From Pseudomonadota bacterium (GTDB taxonomy: Bacteria > Pseudomonadota > Alphaproteobacteria > Rhizobiales > Xanthobacteraceae), in contig JAEZBA010000695.1 in assembly GCA_023430245.1 (NCBI GenBank), forward strand, positions 1-6,011: a stretch of DNA of 6,011 bases, read 5' to 3'. Under the pieces are notes generated by a model. The model did not search any database. It saw only the letters and a list, made by a program, of their open reading frames with translations, and was not told the DNA's origin. This document shows, piece by piece, positions 1 to 5,956 of this stretch. Both the position numbers and the translations under genes were made by a program. How positions within the stretch are numbered: the first letter of the stretch is position 1; every line of letters begins with the position of its first letter.

Positions 1-310
1 AAGTGGGAGAGCCGACAGTGGGTATCAACAACATCATCTACGGTTTCGCGTCGCTCCCGACGCGCTTTATACGCGACGCTCGACCCGCTTCTTCGGCTAA
101 CCGAGATCTCTTAGAAAGAACGTCTTAGGCCGGCTCCTCCCCTTGATGGGGAATGAGACGATGCAGCGTCCGCCAACACGCACCGGCAAGGAAACCGGCG
201 GCGGGATGCACGTTAGACAAGCTGTCGCGTGTTGCCCGGCGACGCCCGGAGGCGCGGCGGTGTCAGCGCACAAATCGCTCACAGGATATGGGATACGACC
301 GAGAGTTAGT
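1..310. other. Unassigned stretch before the tRNA gene
   Basis: I find no gene here that I can support. All three plus frames are open from the window edge for roughly 100-130 bases, which is too short to be informative, and none gives a recognisable protein. The longer open frames covering 143-376 (plus) and 97-372 (minus) run into the tRNA gene and are best explained as chance in GC-rich DNA. The only structure seen is an interrupted inverted repeat at 121-160, given as a separate entry. A protein-coding gene could end just left of the window, but the sequence does not show it. Confidence 0.5.
121..160. other. Interrupted hairpin in the unassigned stretch
   Basis: The outer arms CGTCTTA (121-127) and TGAGACG (154-160) pair over 7 bp including one G-T. 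An inner stem of 5 bp (138-142 with 148-152) closes a TTGAT loop. The two stems are separated by a lopsided internal loop of 10 bases against 1. Read on the minus strand, the outer stem is followed by TTCTTTC, so a weak terminator for transcripts running leftward from the tRNA gene is possible. The large internal loop and mixed T-run make this uncertain. Confidence 0.2.
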
Positions 311-387
311 TGGTACAGCTGGGGGGACTTGAACCTCCGACCTCCTGATCCACAGTCAGGCGCTCTAACCAACTGAGCTACAGCTGC
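311..387 (-). tRNA. tRNA-His (anticodon GTG), CCA encoded
   Basis: The minus strand folds into a complete cloverleaf. The acceptor strand GCAGCTG (387-381) pairs with CAGCTGT (321-315). The D stem is GCTC/GAGC with a nine-base loop containing GG. The anticodon stem is CCTGA/TCAGG around loop CTGTGGA, with GTG at 353-351, which reads His codons CAC and CAU. The T stem is GGAGG/CCCCC around loop TTCAAGT. A73 is at 314 and the CCA tail is genome-encoded at 313-311. The acceptor end is unlike that of E. coli tRNA-His: the first pair is G1-U72, the discriminator is A73 rather than C73, and the base before G1 is T, so no G-1 is encoded. This matches the divergent tRNA-His described in many alphaproteobacteria, which is charged by a matching divergent HisRS. 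No convincing promoter was identified upstream. Confidence 0.97.
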
Positions 388-561
388 ATTCGCAAATACG
401 GGGCTGGCGACGCGGCGCGGCCCGGCGAAGACGGCCGGAAACTAGGGGCTCAGGCCCGGTTTGGCAAGCAATCCGCGCCCGGCTATCCCAAGCGGTCCGG
501 CACCGCCGGAATGAGGTTCCCCACCGGCGTGCTGGCCAGCCTGCGACCAAATTCCGGCAAG

Positions 562-589
562 AAAAAAGCCCGGGCATACGGCCCGGGCT
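562..589 (-). terminator. Rho-independent terminator of the phasin gene
   Basis: A perfect 9-bp GC-rich stem, AGCCCGGGC at 567-575 with GCCCGGGCT at 581-589, closes a 5-base loop. On the minus strand it is followed directly by a run of six T (A562-A567 on plus; the last of these also closes the stem). It lies 30 bases beyond the stop codon of the minus-strand phasin gene and well before the tRNA gene, so it should end the phasin transcript and separate it from tRNA-His. The remaining 388-561 interval shows no other feature. Confidence 0.92.
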
Positions 590-619
590 GATCACTCAAA
601 GCCTGCGATCGACGCGCGA

Positions 620-1093
620 TCAGGCGGCCTTCTTGAAAGCGGTGGTCATGCCGGACTTGATCGGCTCCATGCTCTCGGTCGCGACCTTCTGGGCCAGTGC
701 GGTGAGATCCTTGGACTGCGCGGTGGCGGTCTCGAACTGCTTGCGCGCATGCGCGGTCGACAGCTCGATCATTTCAGACATCGACTTCGCGGTCATCAGC
801 TGGCTGTAGAAATCGAAGGCTGCGTTGGTGTTGGCGCGGGCGGCGTCGATCAGGGCAAGGCCGTAATCGGAGGCGCCCTTGGAGGCGGTCGAGTAGCTCG
901 ACTCGATCATGTCGGTGGCGTCCTCGGTGACGGCCTTCATCTTTTCCCAATTGTCCTTGGCCTGCGACACGCTCTTTTCCGCGAGTTCGCGGAACGCGGC
1001 CGGGACTTCCATCTTGGGCATCTCGAAATTCGGCATTTCAAACGTCGGCATTTCGAAGGCGGACTTCTTCGTCTTTACGCTAGCTTCGGTCAT
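620..1093 (-). CDS. phaP: Phasin, polyhydroxyalkanoate granule-associated protein
   Basis: This 157-residue protein matches the alphaproteobacterial phasin family (Phasin_2 type). Phasins coat intracellular polyhydroxyalkanoate granules and control their number and size. After a short polar start, residues 13-31 carry a tandem FEMP-x motif (FEMPT, FEMPN, FEMPK, then MEVP). From about residue 32 the protein is almost entirely predicted amphipathic helix, low in Gly and Pro and rich in Ala, Lys and Glu. It includes the family-like stretches ARANTNAAFDF and ELSTAHARKQFE, and ends in a basic tail (FKKAA). There is no signal peptide or membrane segment, as expected for a cytoplasmic granule-surface protein. 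The ATG at 1093 is chosen over an upstream in-frame ATG because a GGAAGGA ribosome-binding site (1100-1106) sits 6 bases before it and the longer form would start inside the promoter. Promoter, operator and terminator are all visible, so it is probably monocistronic. Confidence 0.93.
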   Translation of the reverse strand: MTEASVKTKKSAFEMPTFEMPNFEMPKMEVPAAFRELAEKSVSQAKDNWEKMKAVTEDATDMIESSYSTASKGASDYGLALIDAARANTNAAFDFYSQLMTAKSMSEMIELSTAHARKQFETATAQSKDLTALAQKVATESMEPIKSGMTTAFKKAA

Positions 1094-1099
1094 GACTGA

Positions 1100-1106
1100 T
1101 CCTTCC
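1100..1106 (-). promoter_or_regulatory. Ribosome-binding site of the first phasin gene
   Basis: GGAAGGA on the minus strand lies 6 bases before the ATG at 1093-1091. It fixes the start codon and rules out the in-frame ATGs further upstream near 1160-1180, which fall within the operator and -35 region. Confidence 0.85.
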
Positions 1107-1138
1107 AGGGGGGCTGGGCTGAGCTGGCTGCGAACCAC

Positions 1139-1167
1139 TCTATAACATTGGTTATGGTGCATTGCAA
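1139..1167 (-). promoter_or_regulatory. Sigma-70-type promoter of the first phasin gene
   Basis: On the minus strand, TTGCAA (1167-1162) serves as -35 and TATAGA (1144-1139) as -10, with the optimal spacing of 17 bp. Transcription would start near 1132, giving a leader of about 40 bases that contains the GGAAGGA site. The -35 lies inside the inverted-repeat operator, so a bound protein would block RNA polymerase. Confidence 0.75.
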
Positions 1168-1188
1168 TAAAATTGTGCAATGCACCAT
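1154..1188. promoter_or_regulatory. Inverted-repeat operator, probable PhaR-binding site
   Basis: The arms ATGGTGCATTGCA (1154-1166) and TGCAATGCACCAT (1176-1188) form a perfect 13-bp inverted repeat around a 9-bp AT-rich spacer. Each arm contains its own small palindrome of form TGC-N3-GCA (1158-1166 and 1176-1184), with centres 18 bp apart. PhaR, the PHA-responsive repressor of alphaproteobacteria, is known from Paracoccus and Rhodobacter to bind TGC/GCA-type palindromes upstream of phasin genes. The location over the phasin -35 fits repression that is lifted when PhaR is titrated onto PHA granules. The repeat is seen directly; the identity of the protein is inferred. Confidence 0.7.
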
Positions 1189-1286
1189 TTTTGCCAGTAT
1201 ATTCCGTTACTTAGCCCCAAACAGGGCCGCATCCGGGCGATTTGAAAGCAGGCTCGCGCGAATAGATCAGGATCGGAGAACGCCTC

Positions 1287-1664
1287 TCAAACAGGCTTCG
1301 AGGACGCGTCCTTGGCGACCCGGGCCGCGGTATCCGCCAGCTCCTTGGTTTGTTCGTTCAGGGCCTGCACCTGCGCCTTCACGTATTCCGTCTGCAGGCG
1401 GATGACCTCCTGCACGTCCTTGGCCCGGACCAGCTGCTGGGCGAATTCGAACGATGCCGCCATGTTGCGCTCGGCGAAGTTCATGGCCCGGCCGCCGACA
1501 TCCATGGCGCCGCTGCGCGCGGTTTGCGCCCGCCCCTCGAAATCGGCCACCGCCTCGTGTGCGGCAGTAATGAAGCGGTCGAAGGCCTGGCGCGCCTGTT
1601 CCACACTCTGCTCGGCGAATTTGCGCATGTCCGCCGGCACTTCGAAGGGCTTCATGTGATCCAT
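1287..1664 (-). CDS. Second phasin-family protein (short)
   Basis: This 125-residue protein resembles the first phasin in build and keeps its core pattern: a short start with FEVPADMRKFAEQSVEQAR (parallel to VPAAFRELAEKSVSQAK in the neighbour), then a long helical region. That region contains NMAASFEFAQQLVRAKDVQEV, corresponding to NTNAAFDFYSQLMTAKSMSEM, and a heptad-like C-terminal part rich in Gln, Glu and Lys. It lacks the FEMP repeats. A role on PHA granules is therefore likely, but a phasin-like protein of other function is possible. The ATG at 1664 has GGGGA 5 bases upstream; a second ATG three codons in (1655) has a poorly placed Shine-Dalgarno. The gene points the same way as the first phasin, 193 bp upstream of it, with no clear terminator between them, so some read-through is possible. 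No TGC-N3-GCA element or clear sigma-70 promoter is visible before it. Confidence 0.85.
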   Translation of the reverse strand: MDHMKPFEVPADMRKFAEQSVEQARQAFDRFITAAHEAVADFEGRAQTARSGAMDVGGRAMNFAERNMAASFEFAQQLVRAKDVQEVIRLQTEYVKAQVQALNEQTKELADTAARVAKDASSKPV

Positions 1665-1836
1665 GGCTGTCCCCGTCCAGTTTGAAGTCGTGAGCCTTTA
1701 GTTTTGCACAGTAACACGGGATTGCGGATGCGGTTTCGCCGCGCAGAGAATTCGCTGCGGGGCCAAAAGCGAGCGGAGTTAAGGTTATCCGCGACGGGTC
1801 CCGGCCCCGCATGGACGCAGAGCGGCACGCGGCCTA

Positions 1837-1851
1837 TTAAGAATCTCTTAA
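1837..1851. promoter_or_regulatory. CtrA-type box TTAA-N7-TTAA with internal GANTC site
   Basis: TTAA (1837-1840), seven bases and TTAA (1848-1851) match the core of the CtrA full-site consensus TTAA-N7-TTAAC; only the last C is missing (A here). The spacer begins with GAATC (1841-1845), a GANTC target of the CcrM methyltransferase. The box lies 50 bases before the kinase start codon. A TATAAC at 1881-1886 could act as -10, which would place the box centre about 49 bases before the start of transcription. No good -35 is seen, as is common at CtrA-activated promoters. It could also affect the divergent phasin gene, but it is much further from that start. Confidence 0.6.
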
Positions 1852-1901
1852 AATGCAACGTCTTGGAGCAGGACAGCGCCTATAACCGGCGCCACACGGA
1901 C

Positions 1902-4900
1902 ATGGACCGGCCACCCCCCGATATCCTGCGCGACCCTGCCATCGCGACGCATGCGAGCAGCGCGCGCCCGGCATGGCTGTTCGCCAGCGACGGCTCGCGC
2001 CTGCTCTTTGCGAATGCCGCAGGCGCCGCCCTGCTCGGCCTGGCCCATCGCCGGGATTCCAGTGGCTTCCCGGTGCCCCAGGACCTCGCCGCCCGAATCG
2101 CGCGCAGTGCCGAAACGCTGCGGCCCGACGGAACGCCACGGCTGGAGCGCCTGCGCGGGCTGGGTACCTCTCTCGGCCAGCCGCTGACCTGCACCTGCGC
2201 CTGTCTGCAACGGGAGGCGGGTCCCGCGATCCTTGTCGCCGCGACCGAAAGCGCGGGCCCGGTGCCGGCGCTCGCCGAACGCGCCCGCTACCTGATCGAG
2301 GAGGGAATCGAGGGACGCAACGCGGTCGCCGCTTTCGGCCCGGACGGATCGCTCCTGCATGCGACGGCTGACGCCTTGGGCCGCATCGACAAGGCCGCAT
2401 CGCTCCGCGATCTCGACGATCCCGTCCACGGGATCGAGACACTGAAAATCGGCAACGGCGGCGACGCCATCGTGCTCGCCTTGTTTCCGGCGAATTCGCA
2501 GCCGATCACAAGCGAACCGACCGGCGCGGGTGTCGCGGCGCAGCAGGATCTCCTCGATCTGTCACCCATTGCGGAGGCGATCACCGCGATGACAAGGGTG
2601 CCGCCGCGCAACGTCCTCTCAGACGATCGCAGACCATCGGCGGAGCGCCGGCATCCGTTGCGCTTCGTCTGGGAGACGGACGCCGAGAACCGGTTCACGA
2701 TCACGGGCGATGAGTTTCTGGCGCTGGCCGGACCACGTACATCCAAGCTGCTCGGTCGCTTCTGGGGCGAAATATCGGCCAAACTCGCACTCGATCCGGA
2801 CGGCCGGATCGCCAATGCATTGGTCTCGCGCTCCACCTGGTCCTCCATTGACGTGAACTGGCCGACCGCAAGCGAAGCCACCGTTCCGGTTACGCTGTCG
2901 GCGATTCCGGTTTTCGATCGCGCGCACATCTTCCGCGGATATCGTGGACTGGGCGTGTGGCAGGGTACCGCGTCAGCCAATGAGAGCGATGCGGCTGAAT
3001 CAATCGCAGGATCGCCGTCGCAGCGATCCGAAGCTGCACCGTTGGCGGCTCACCCAGTGACGGCCGCACCCGCGACCGCCGACGAAACAGCGAGCGATTC
3101 GGCGCAGCACACGCACGTCAGTGCGGCGCGTTCGAACAATGATACCTTCGCGCTCGACACCGCCCTCGATCGCGACACGACCGTGCCGCACGAGGATGAC
3201 GACGCCCCGACGCCAGCGCCTGAAGCGACCGACGACGCGCGTTCGGATGCACGCGAAGACAACACAGCGCCGGCGACGGATCTGTCGCCGCCTCCGGAAA
3301 ACGTGGTCCCGTTTCCCGCCGCCTTCTCCGATCCGAAAACAGCCGGTCTGAACTCCGCCGAGCGCAGCGCCTTCCGCGATCTCGCCAGCCGGTTGAGCAT
3401 GCGGCTCAAGGGCGCCGATGAGCTTGCCCGCGGCCTTGTCGAGAAAGACGATCCGCGCGACGACGCGCCCTATTTGCCGCCGCTGCCGGCCGCGGCTTTG
3501 CAGGCGCCCGCGCCGGTCCAGACCGAGGCGATTCCGGAATTGCTTCCGGAAGACGACGACCTTGCGCTTCAGCACCCCGTCCTTGAGCAGCTTCCGCTTG
3601 GGGTGTTGATCTATCGCGGCTCAAACTTGCTCTACGCCAACCCCGCATTCCTGAAACTGGCCGGGCATGATTCGCTGGCCGGTTTCGCCGAGGCGGGCGG
3701 CCTCGATTCCCTGCTGGTGGAAATCAACGGCGCCGACGACGACGGCGGACAACGCCTGCATATCGCCGCGGCGGACGACAGGCCTGCATTGGAAGGCCGC
3801 CTGGTCACAGCACCGGTCGCGGGCGAAGCCGCGATGGTCCTGACGCTGCAGCCGGCCGCATCGGCGCCAACCGACGCGACGGATGCCACGGAGCTTGCCG
3901 CGTTGCTGGATCTCGCGAGCGACGGCGTTATCACGCTCGACCGGGACACACGGATCGTGACGGCAACGGCACGCGCCGAAAGGCTGTTCGGCTACGATGC
4001 GGGTGCGCTGGCGGGCAAGGTATTCGGTGATTTGTTTGCCCCAGAGAGCGAGCGGATTGCGAGATCACGCCTCGACCGCCTCGTTCGCGGAGAGACAAGC
4101 TCGGACGACGACAGCGGCGAGATCATCGGCCGGCGTCGCCAGGGCGGCCTGATTTCGCTGCAACTCACGCTCGGCCGCGCCAATGTTTCCGGCACCCGTT
4201 TCCACGCCCTGTTCCGCGATATGACGCGGTGGAAAGAGGCACAGACCGACATGACGCTCGCACGCCAGCAGGCGGAAAAGGCATCGGCGGCGAAATCCGA
4301 ATTCCTCGCCAAGATCAGCCATGAGATGCGCACGCCGCTGAATGCGATCATCGGCTTTTCCGAGATCATGATGGAGGAGCGCTTCGGCCCGCTCGGCAAC
4401 GAGCGCTATCGCGATTACCTGAAAGACATCAACGCCTCCGGCGCCCATGTTGTCTCGCTGCTCAACGACCTGCTCGATCTGTCGAAGATCGAGGCCGGCA
4501 AGATGGAGCTGAGCTTCGAAAGCGTCGATCTGAACGAGGTGACCCAGCAATCGGTTGCGATCATGCAGACCCAGGCGAGCCGGGCCCGCGTGATCGTGCG
4601 CACCGCGCTGTCGATGAACATTCCCGGCATCGTCGCCGATACCCGCTCGATCCGGCAGATCGTGCTTAATCTCCTGTCGAACTCGATCAAGTTCACCGGC
4701 GCCGGCGGCCAGGTGATCGTTTCGACGGCCGCCAACGATGACGGCCACGTCACCTTGCGGGTCCGCGACACCGGCATCGGCATGAGCGAGAAGGATATCG
4801 AGACCGCCTTGCAGCCGTTCCGCCAGCTCGCGACCTCCTCGCGCACCGACGCCAGCGGAACCGGACTGGGCCTGCCGCTTACCAAGGCGCTGGTCGAAGC

Positions 4901-4991
4901 CAACCGGGCGCGCTTCGAAATCAAGAGTGCGGTCAATGCCGGCACGCTGGTCGAGATCGCATTTCCTGCCGCGCGCGCGCTGGCTCAATGA
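1902..4991 (+). CDS. Multi-PAS sensor histidine kinase, PdhS/PleC/DivJ family
   Basis: This 1029-residue protein has no signal peptide or membrane segment, so it is a cytoplasmic sensor kinase. PAS-like domains lie at about residues 22-80 (PAWLFASDGSRLLFANAAG), 250-355 (RFVWETDAENRFTI to GYRGLGVW), 557-660 (LPLGVLIYRGSNLLYANPAF) and 664-783 (DGVITLDRDTRIVTATARAE). An acidic, Ala/Pro/Asp-rich linker occupies about 355-540. The HisKA domain has phospho-acceptor H807 in KISHEMRTPLN, with E808 and T811 giving the E-x-x-T phosphatase signature. It is followed by FGPLGNERYRDY (828-839) and SLLNDLLDLSKIEAGKMEL (852-870), typical of the DivK-interacting PdhS/PleC/DivJ group. The ATPase domain has the N box (N923, N927), DTGIGM (D956) and GTGLGL (986-991). 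There is no receiver domain. The length is close to that of Brucella PdhS (about 1035). The expected role is control of DivK phosphorylation and thereby CtrA. The ATG at 1902 is chosen because the upstream 66 codons are unlike any domain and overlap the promoter; its Shine-Dalgarno is weak. Confidence 0.9.
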   Translation: MDRPPPDILRDPAIATHASSARPAWLFASDGSRLLFANAAGAALLGLAHRRDSSGFPVPQDLAARIARSAETLRPDGTPRLERLRGLGTSLGQPLTCTCACLQREAGPAILVAATESAGPVPALAERARYLIEEGIEGRNAVAAFGPDGSLLHATADALGRIDKAASLRDLDDPVHGIETLKIGNGGDAIVLALFPANSQPITSEPTGAGVAAQQDLLDLSPIAEAITAMTRVPPRNVLSDDRRPSAERRHPLRFVWETDAENRFTITGDEFLALAGPRTSKLLGRFWGEISAKLALDPDGRIANALVSRSTWSSIDVNWPTASEATVPVTLSAIPVFDRAHIFRGYRGLGVWQGTASANESDAAESIAGSPSQRSEAAPLAAHPVTAAPATADETASDSAQHTHVSAARSNNDTFALDTALDRDTTVPHEDDDAPTPAPEATDDARSDAREDNTAPATDLSPPPENVVPFPAAFSDPKTAGLNSAERSAFRDLASRLSMRLKGADELARGLVEKDDPRDDAPYLPPLPAAALQAPAPVQTEAIPELLPEDDDLALQHPVLEQLPLGVLIYRGSNLLYANPAFLKLAGHDSLAGFAEAGGLDSLLVEINGADDDGGQRLHIAAADDRPALEGRLVTAPVAGEAAMVLTLQPAASAPTDATDATELAALLDLASDGVITLDRDTRIVTATARAERLFGYDAGALAGKVFGDLFAPESERIARSRLDRLVRGETSSDDDSGEIIGRRRQGGLISLQLTLGRANVSGTRFHALFRDMTRWKEAQTDMTLARQQAEKASAAKSEFLAKISHEMRTPLNAIIGFSEIMMEERFGPLGNERYRDYLKDINASGAHVVSLLNDLLDLSKIEAGKMELSFESVDLNEVTQQSVAIMQTQASRARVIVRTALSMNIPGIVADTRSIRQIVLNLLSNSIKFTGAGGQVIVSTAANDDGHVTLRVRDTGIGMSEKDIETALQPFRQLATSSRTDASGTGLGLPLTKALVEANRARFEIKSAVNAGTLVEIAFPAARALAQ

Positions 4992-5013
4992 CCGCCGACA
5001 TCGCGACGATCGC

Positions 5014-5044
5014 ACGTGATTGCGGTGGCGGCCGCGATCCACGT
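5014..5044 (+). terminator. Stable hairpin after the kinase gene, possible terminator
   Basis: ACGTGATTGCGG (5014-5025) pairs with CCGCGAT-C-CACGT (5032-5044) as a 12-bp stem with one bulged C and one G-T pair, closing the six-base loop TGGCGG. It begins 22 bases after the kinase stop codon. There is no T-run after it, so it is not a classical intrinsic terminator. It may protect the 3' end of the mRNA or assist Rho-dependent ending. Confidence 0.4.
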
Positions 5045-5134
5045 TCCACCGGTCGCACGGGGTAAGCGTCCCGCCGGACGCAATATCGGGCCACTGTCCG
5101 GCATCCCGCTGCCGGGGCTTTCCATCCGCTTCGG

Positions 5135-5163
5135 CTGACTTTCGCCATAGACGTTGCTAGACT
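5135..5163 (+). promoter_or_regulatory. Possible promoter of the DUF1194 gene
   Basis: CTGACT (5135-5140) and TAGACT (5158-5163) each match four of six consensus positions and are 17 bp apart. Transcription would start near 5170, about 40 bases before the ATG. The hairpin and 218-bp gap after the kinase gene make an independent promoter likely, but this exact assignment is weak. Confidence 0.3.
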
Positions 5164-5209
5164 TTGTGAGGGCGCGGCAGAACGGTTCCGCTGCGCCGGA
5201 GCATGCGTC

Positions 5210-5956
5210 ATGACCTTGCTGCGCATCCTTCTGACCGTTCTTGCACTGGTCGCGGCGCCGCTCTCCGCACGCGCTGCCGAGGCAGTCGATCTCCTGCTGG
5301 TCCTGGCCGCCGACGTGTCACGCAGCGTCGACCATACGAAATTTCAGTTGCAGCGCGACGGCTATGCCGCCGCCATCAACGATCCTCGGGTCATGAATGC
5401 GATCATGTCCGGCGCGAACCGCCGCATCGCGCTCTGCTACATCGAATGGTCCGGTGCCGGCGCGCAGAAAGTCGTGATCGAGTGGACCCTCATCGACGGC
5501 CCCGACGCGGCGCGCAAATTCTCCGACGCACTGGTCGAGGCGCCCCGCGCCTTCGCCGATCGCACCTCGATTTCGGGCGCGATCGATTTCTCGATGGAGA
5601 CGCTGGCACGCGCGCCGTTCGAGGCTCCCCGGCGCACCATCGATATCTCGGGAGACGGGACCCATAATTCGGGACGCGGCCTGCTTGCGGCGCGCGAAGA
5701 CGCGCTGGCCACAGGCGTCACCATCAATGGACTGGTGATCCTGAGCGAGAGACCGCTGCCCTGGAACCCCGAGCACACCAATCCGCCCGGCGGCCTGGCG
5801 AAATATTTCCAGGACAATGTCATCGGCGGCCCCGGCGCCTTCGTCACGGTGGCCGAGAACTTTCAGTCGTTCGGCCAGGCGCTGATTTCGAAGCTGGTGG
5901 CGGAAATCGCCTGGGCGCCCGCTGGCGGCACGACCGGTATCGCCGCGCATCCGTGA
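5210..5956 (+). CDS. Secreted DUF1194 / von Willebrand factor A-like protein
   Basis: This 248-residue protein starts with a clear Sec signal peptide: a hydrophobic core LLTVLALVAAPLSA and a probable cut after ARA or ARAA (about residues 22-23). The mature part begins with VDLLLVLAADVSRSV, a von Willebrand A first strand ending in the MIDAS motif D-x-S-x-S (D35, S37, S39). The other metal-site elements are T119 in DRTSISGAI and D149 in DISGDGTHN, so the Mg/Mn-binding site looks complete. The overall pattern, with YIEWSG and a second strand ending DISGDG, is that of DUF1194, a family of uncharacterised exported proteins found mostly in alphaproteobacteria. It is probably periplasmic and engaged in protein binding; the partner is unknown. 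GGAG at 5198-5201, 8 bases before the ATG, supports the start; an ATG at 5203 opens a different frame. No terminator is visible in the 55 bases left. Confidence 0.9.
   Translation: MTLLRILLTVLALVAAPLSARAAEAVDLLLVLAADVSRSVDHTKFQLQRDGYAAAINDPRVMNAIMSGANRRIALCYIEWSGAGAQKVVIEWTLIDGPDAARKFSDALVEAPRAFADRTSISGAIDFSMETLARAPFEAPRRTIDISGDGTHNSGRGLLAAREDALATGVTINGLVILSERPLPWNPEHTNPPGGLAKYFQDNVIGGPGAFVTVAENFQSFGQALISKLVAEIAWAPAGGTTGIAAHP

Noticed and set aside
3..128. Possible 3' end of a plus-strand gene cut by the window edge
   Set aside because: All three plus frames are open over this distance, and the translated sequence (VGEPTVGINNIIYGF and on) is not one I recognise, so it cannot be told from chance.
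143..376. Plus-strand open frame whose C-terminus reads WGDLNLRPPDPQSGALTN
   Set aside because: The C-terminal part is the translated antisense of the tRNA-His T arm and anticodon arm, a well-known false protein, and no ribosome-binding site is present.
388..450. tRNA-His promoter with TATTTG as -10
   Set aside because: No -35 match lies at a proper distance, and the -10 match is weak and very close to the mature 5' end.
365..595. Minus-strand 76-codon open frame between the phasin and tRNA genes
   Set aside because: It begins inside the phasin terminator stem and ends inside the tRNA gene, and its Arg-rich composition is typical of chance GC-rich frames.
1779..1789. A further CtrA half-site (TTAAGG) upstream of the kinase
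   Set aside because: The bases 7 bp further on are CGCG rather than TTAA, so it is a lone half-site that could occur by chance.
1267..1812. Longer minus-strand frame (181 codons) overlapping the second phasin
   Set aside because: The phasin frame has family-like sequence and a usable start, whereas this frame is Arg/Gly-rich shadow sequence.
4065..5042. Long minus-strand frame (325 codons) opposite the kinase catalytic region
   Set aside because: It is a mirror of the HisKA/HATPase coding strand, His/Arg/Gly-rich without any motif, and caused by codon bias in GC-rich DNA.
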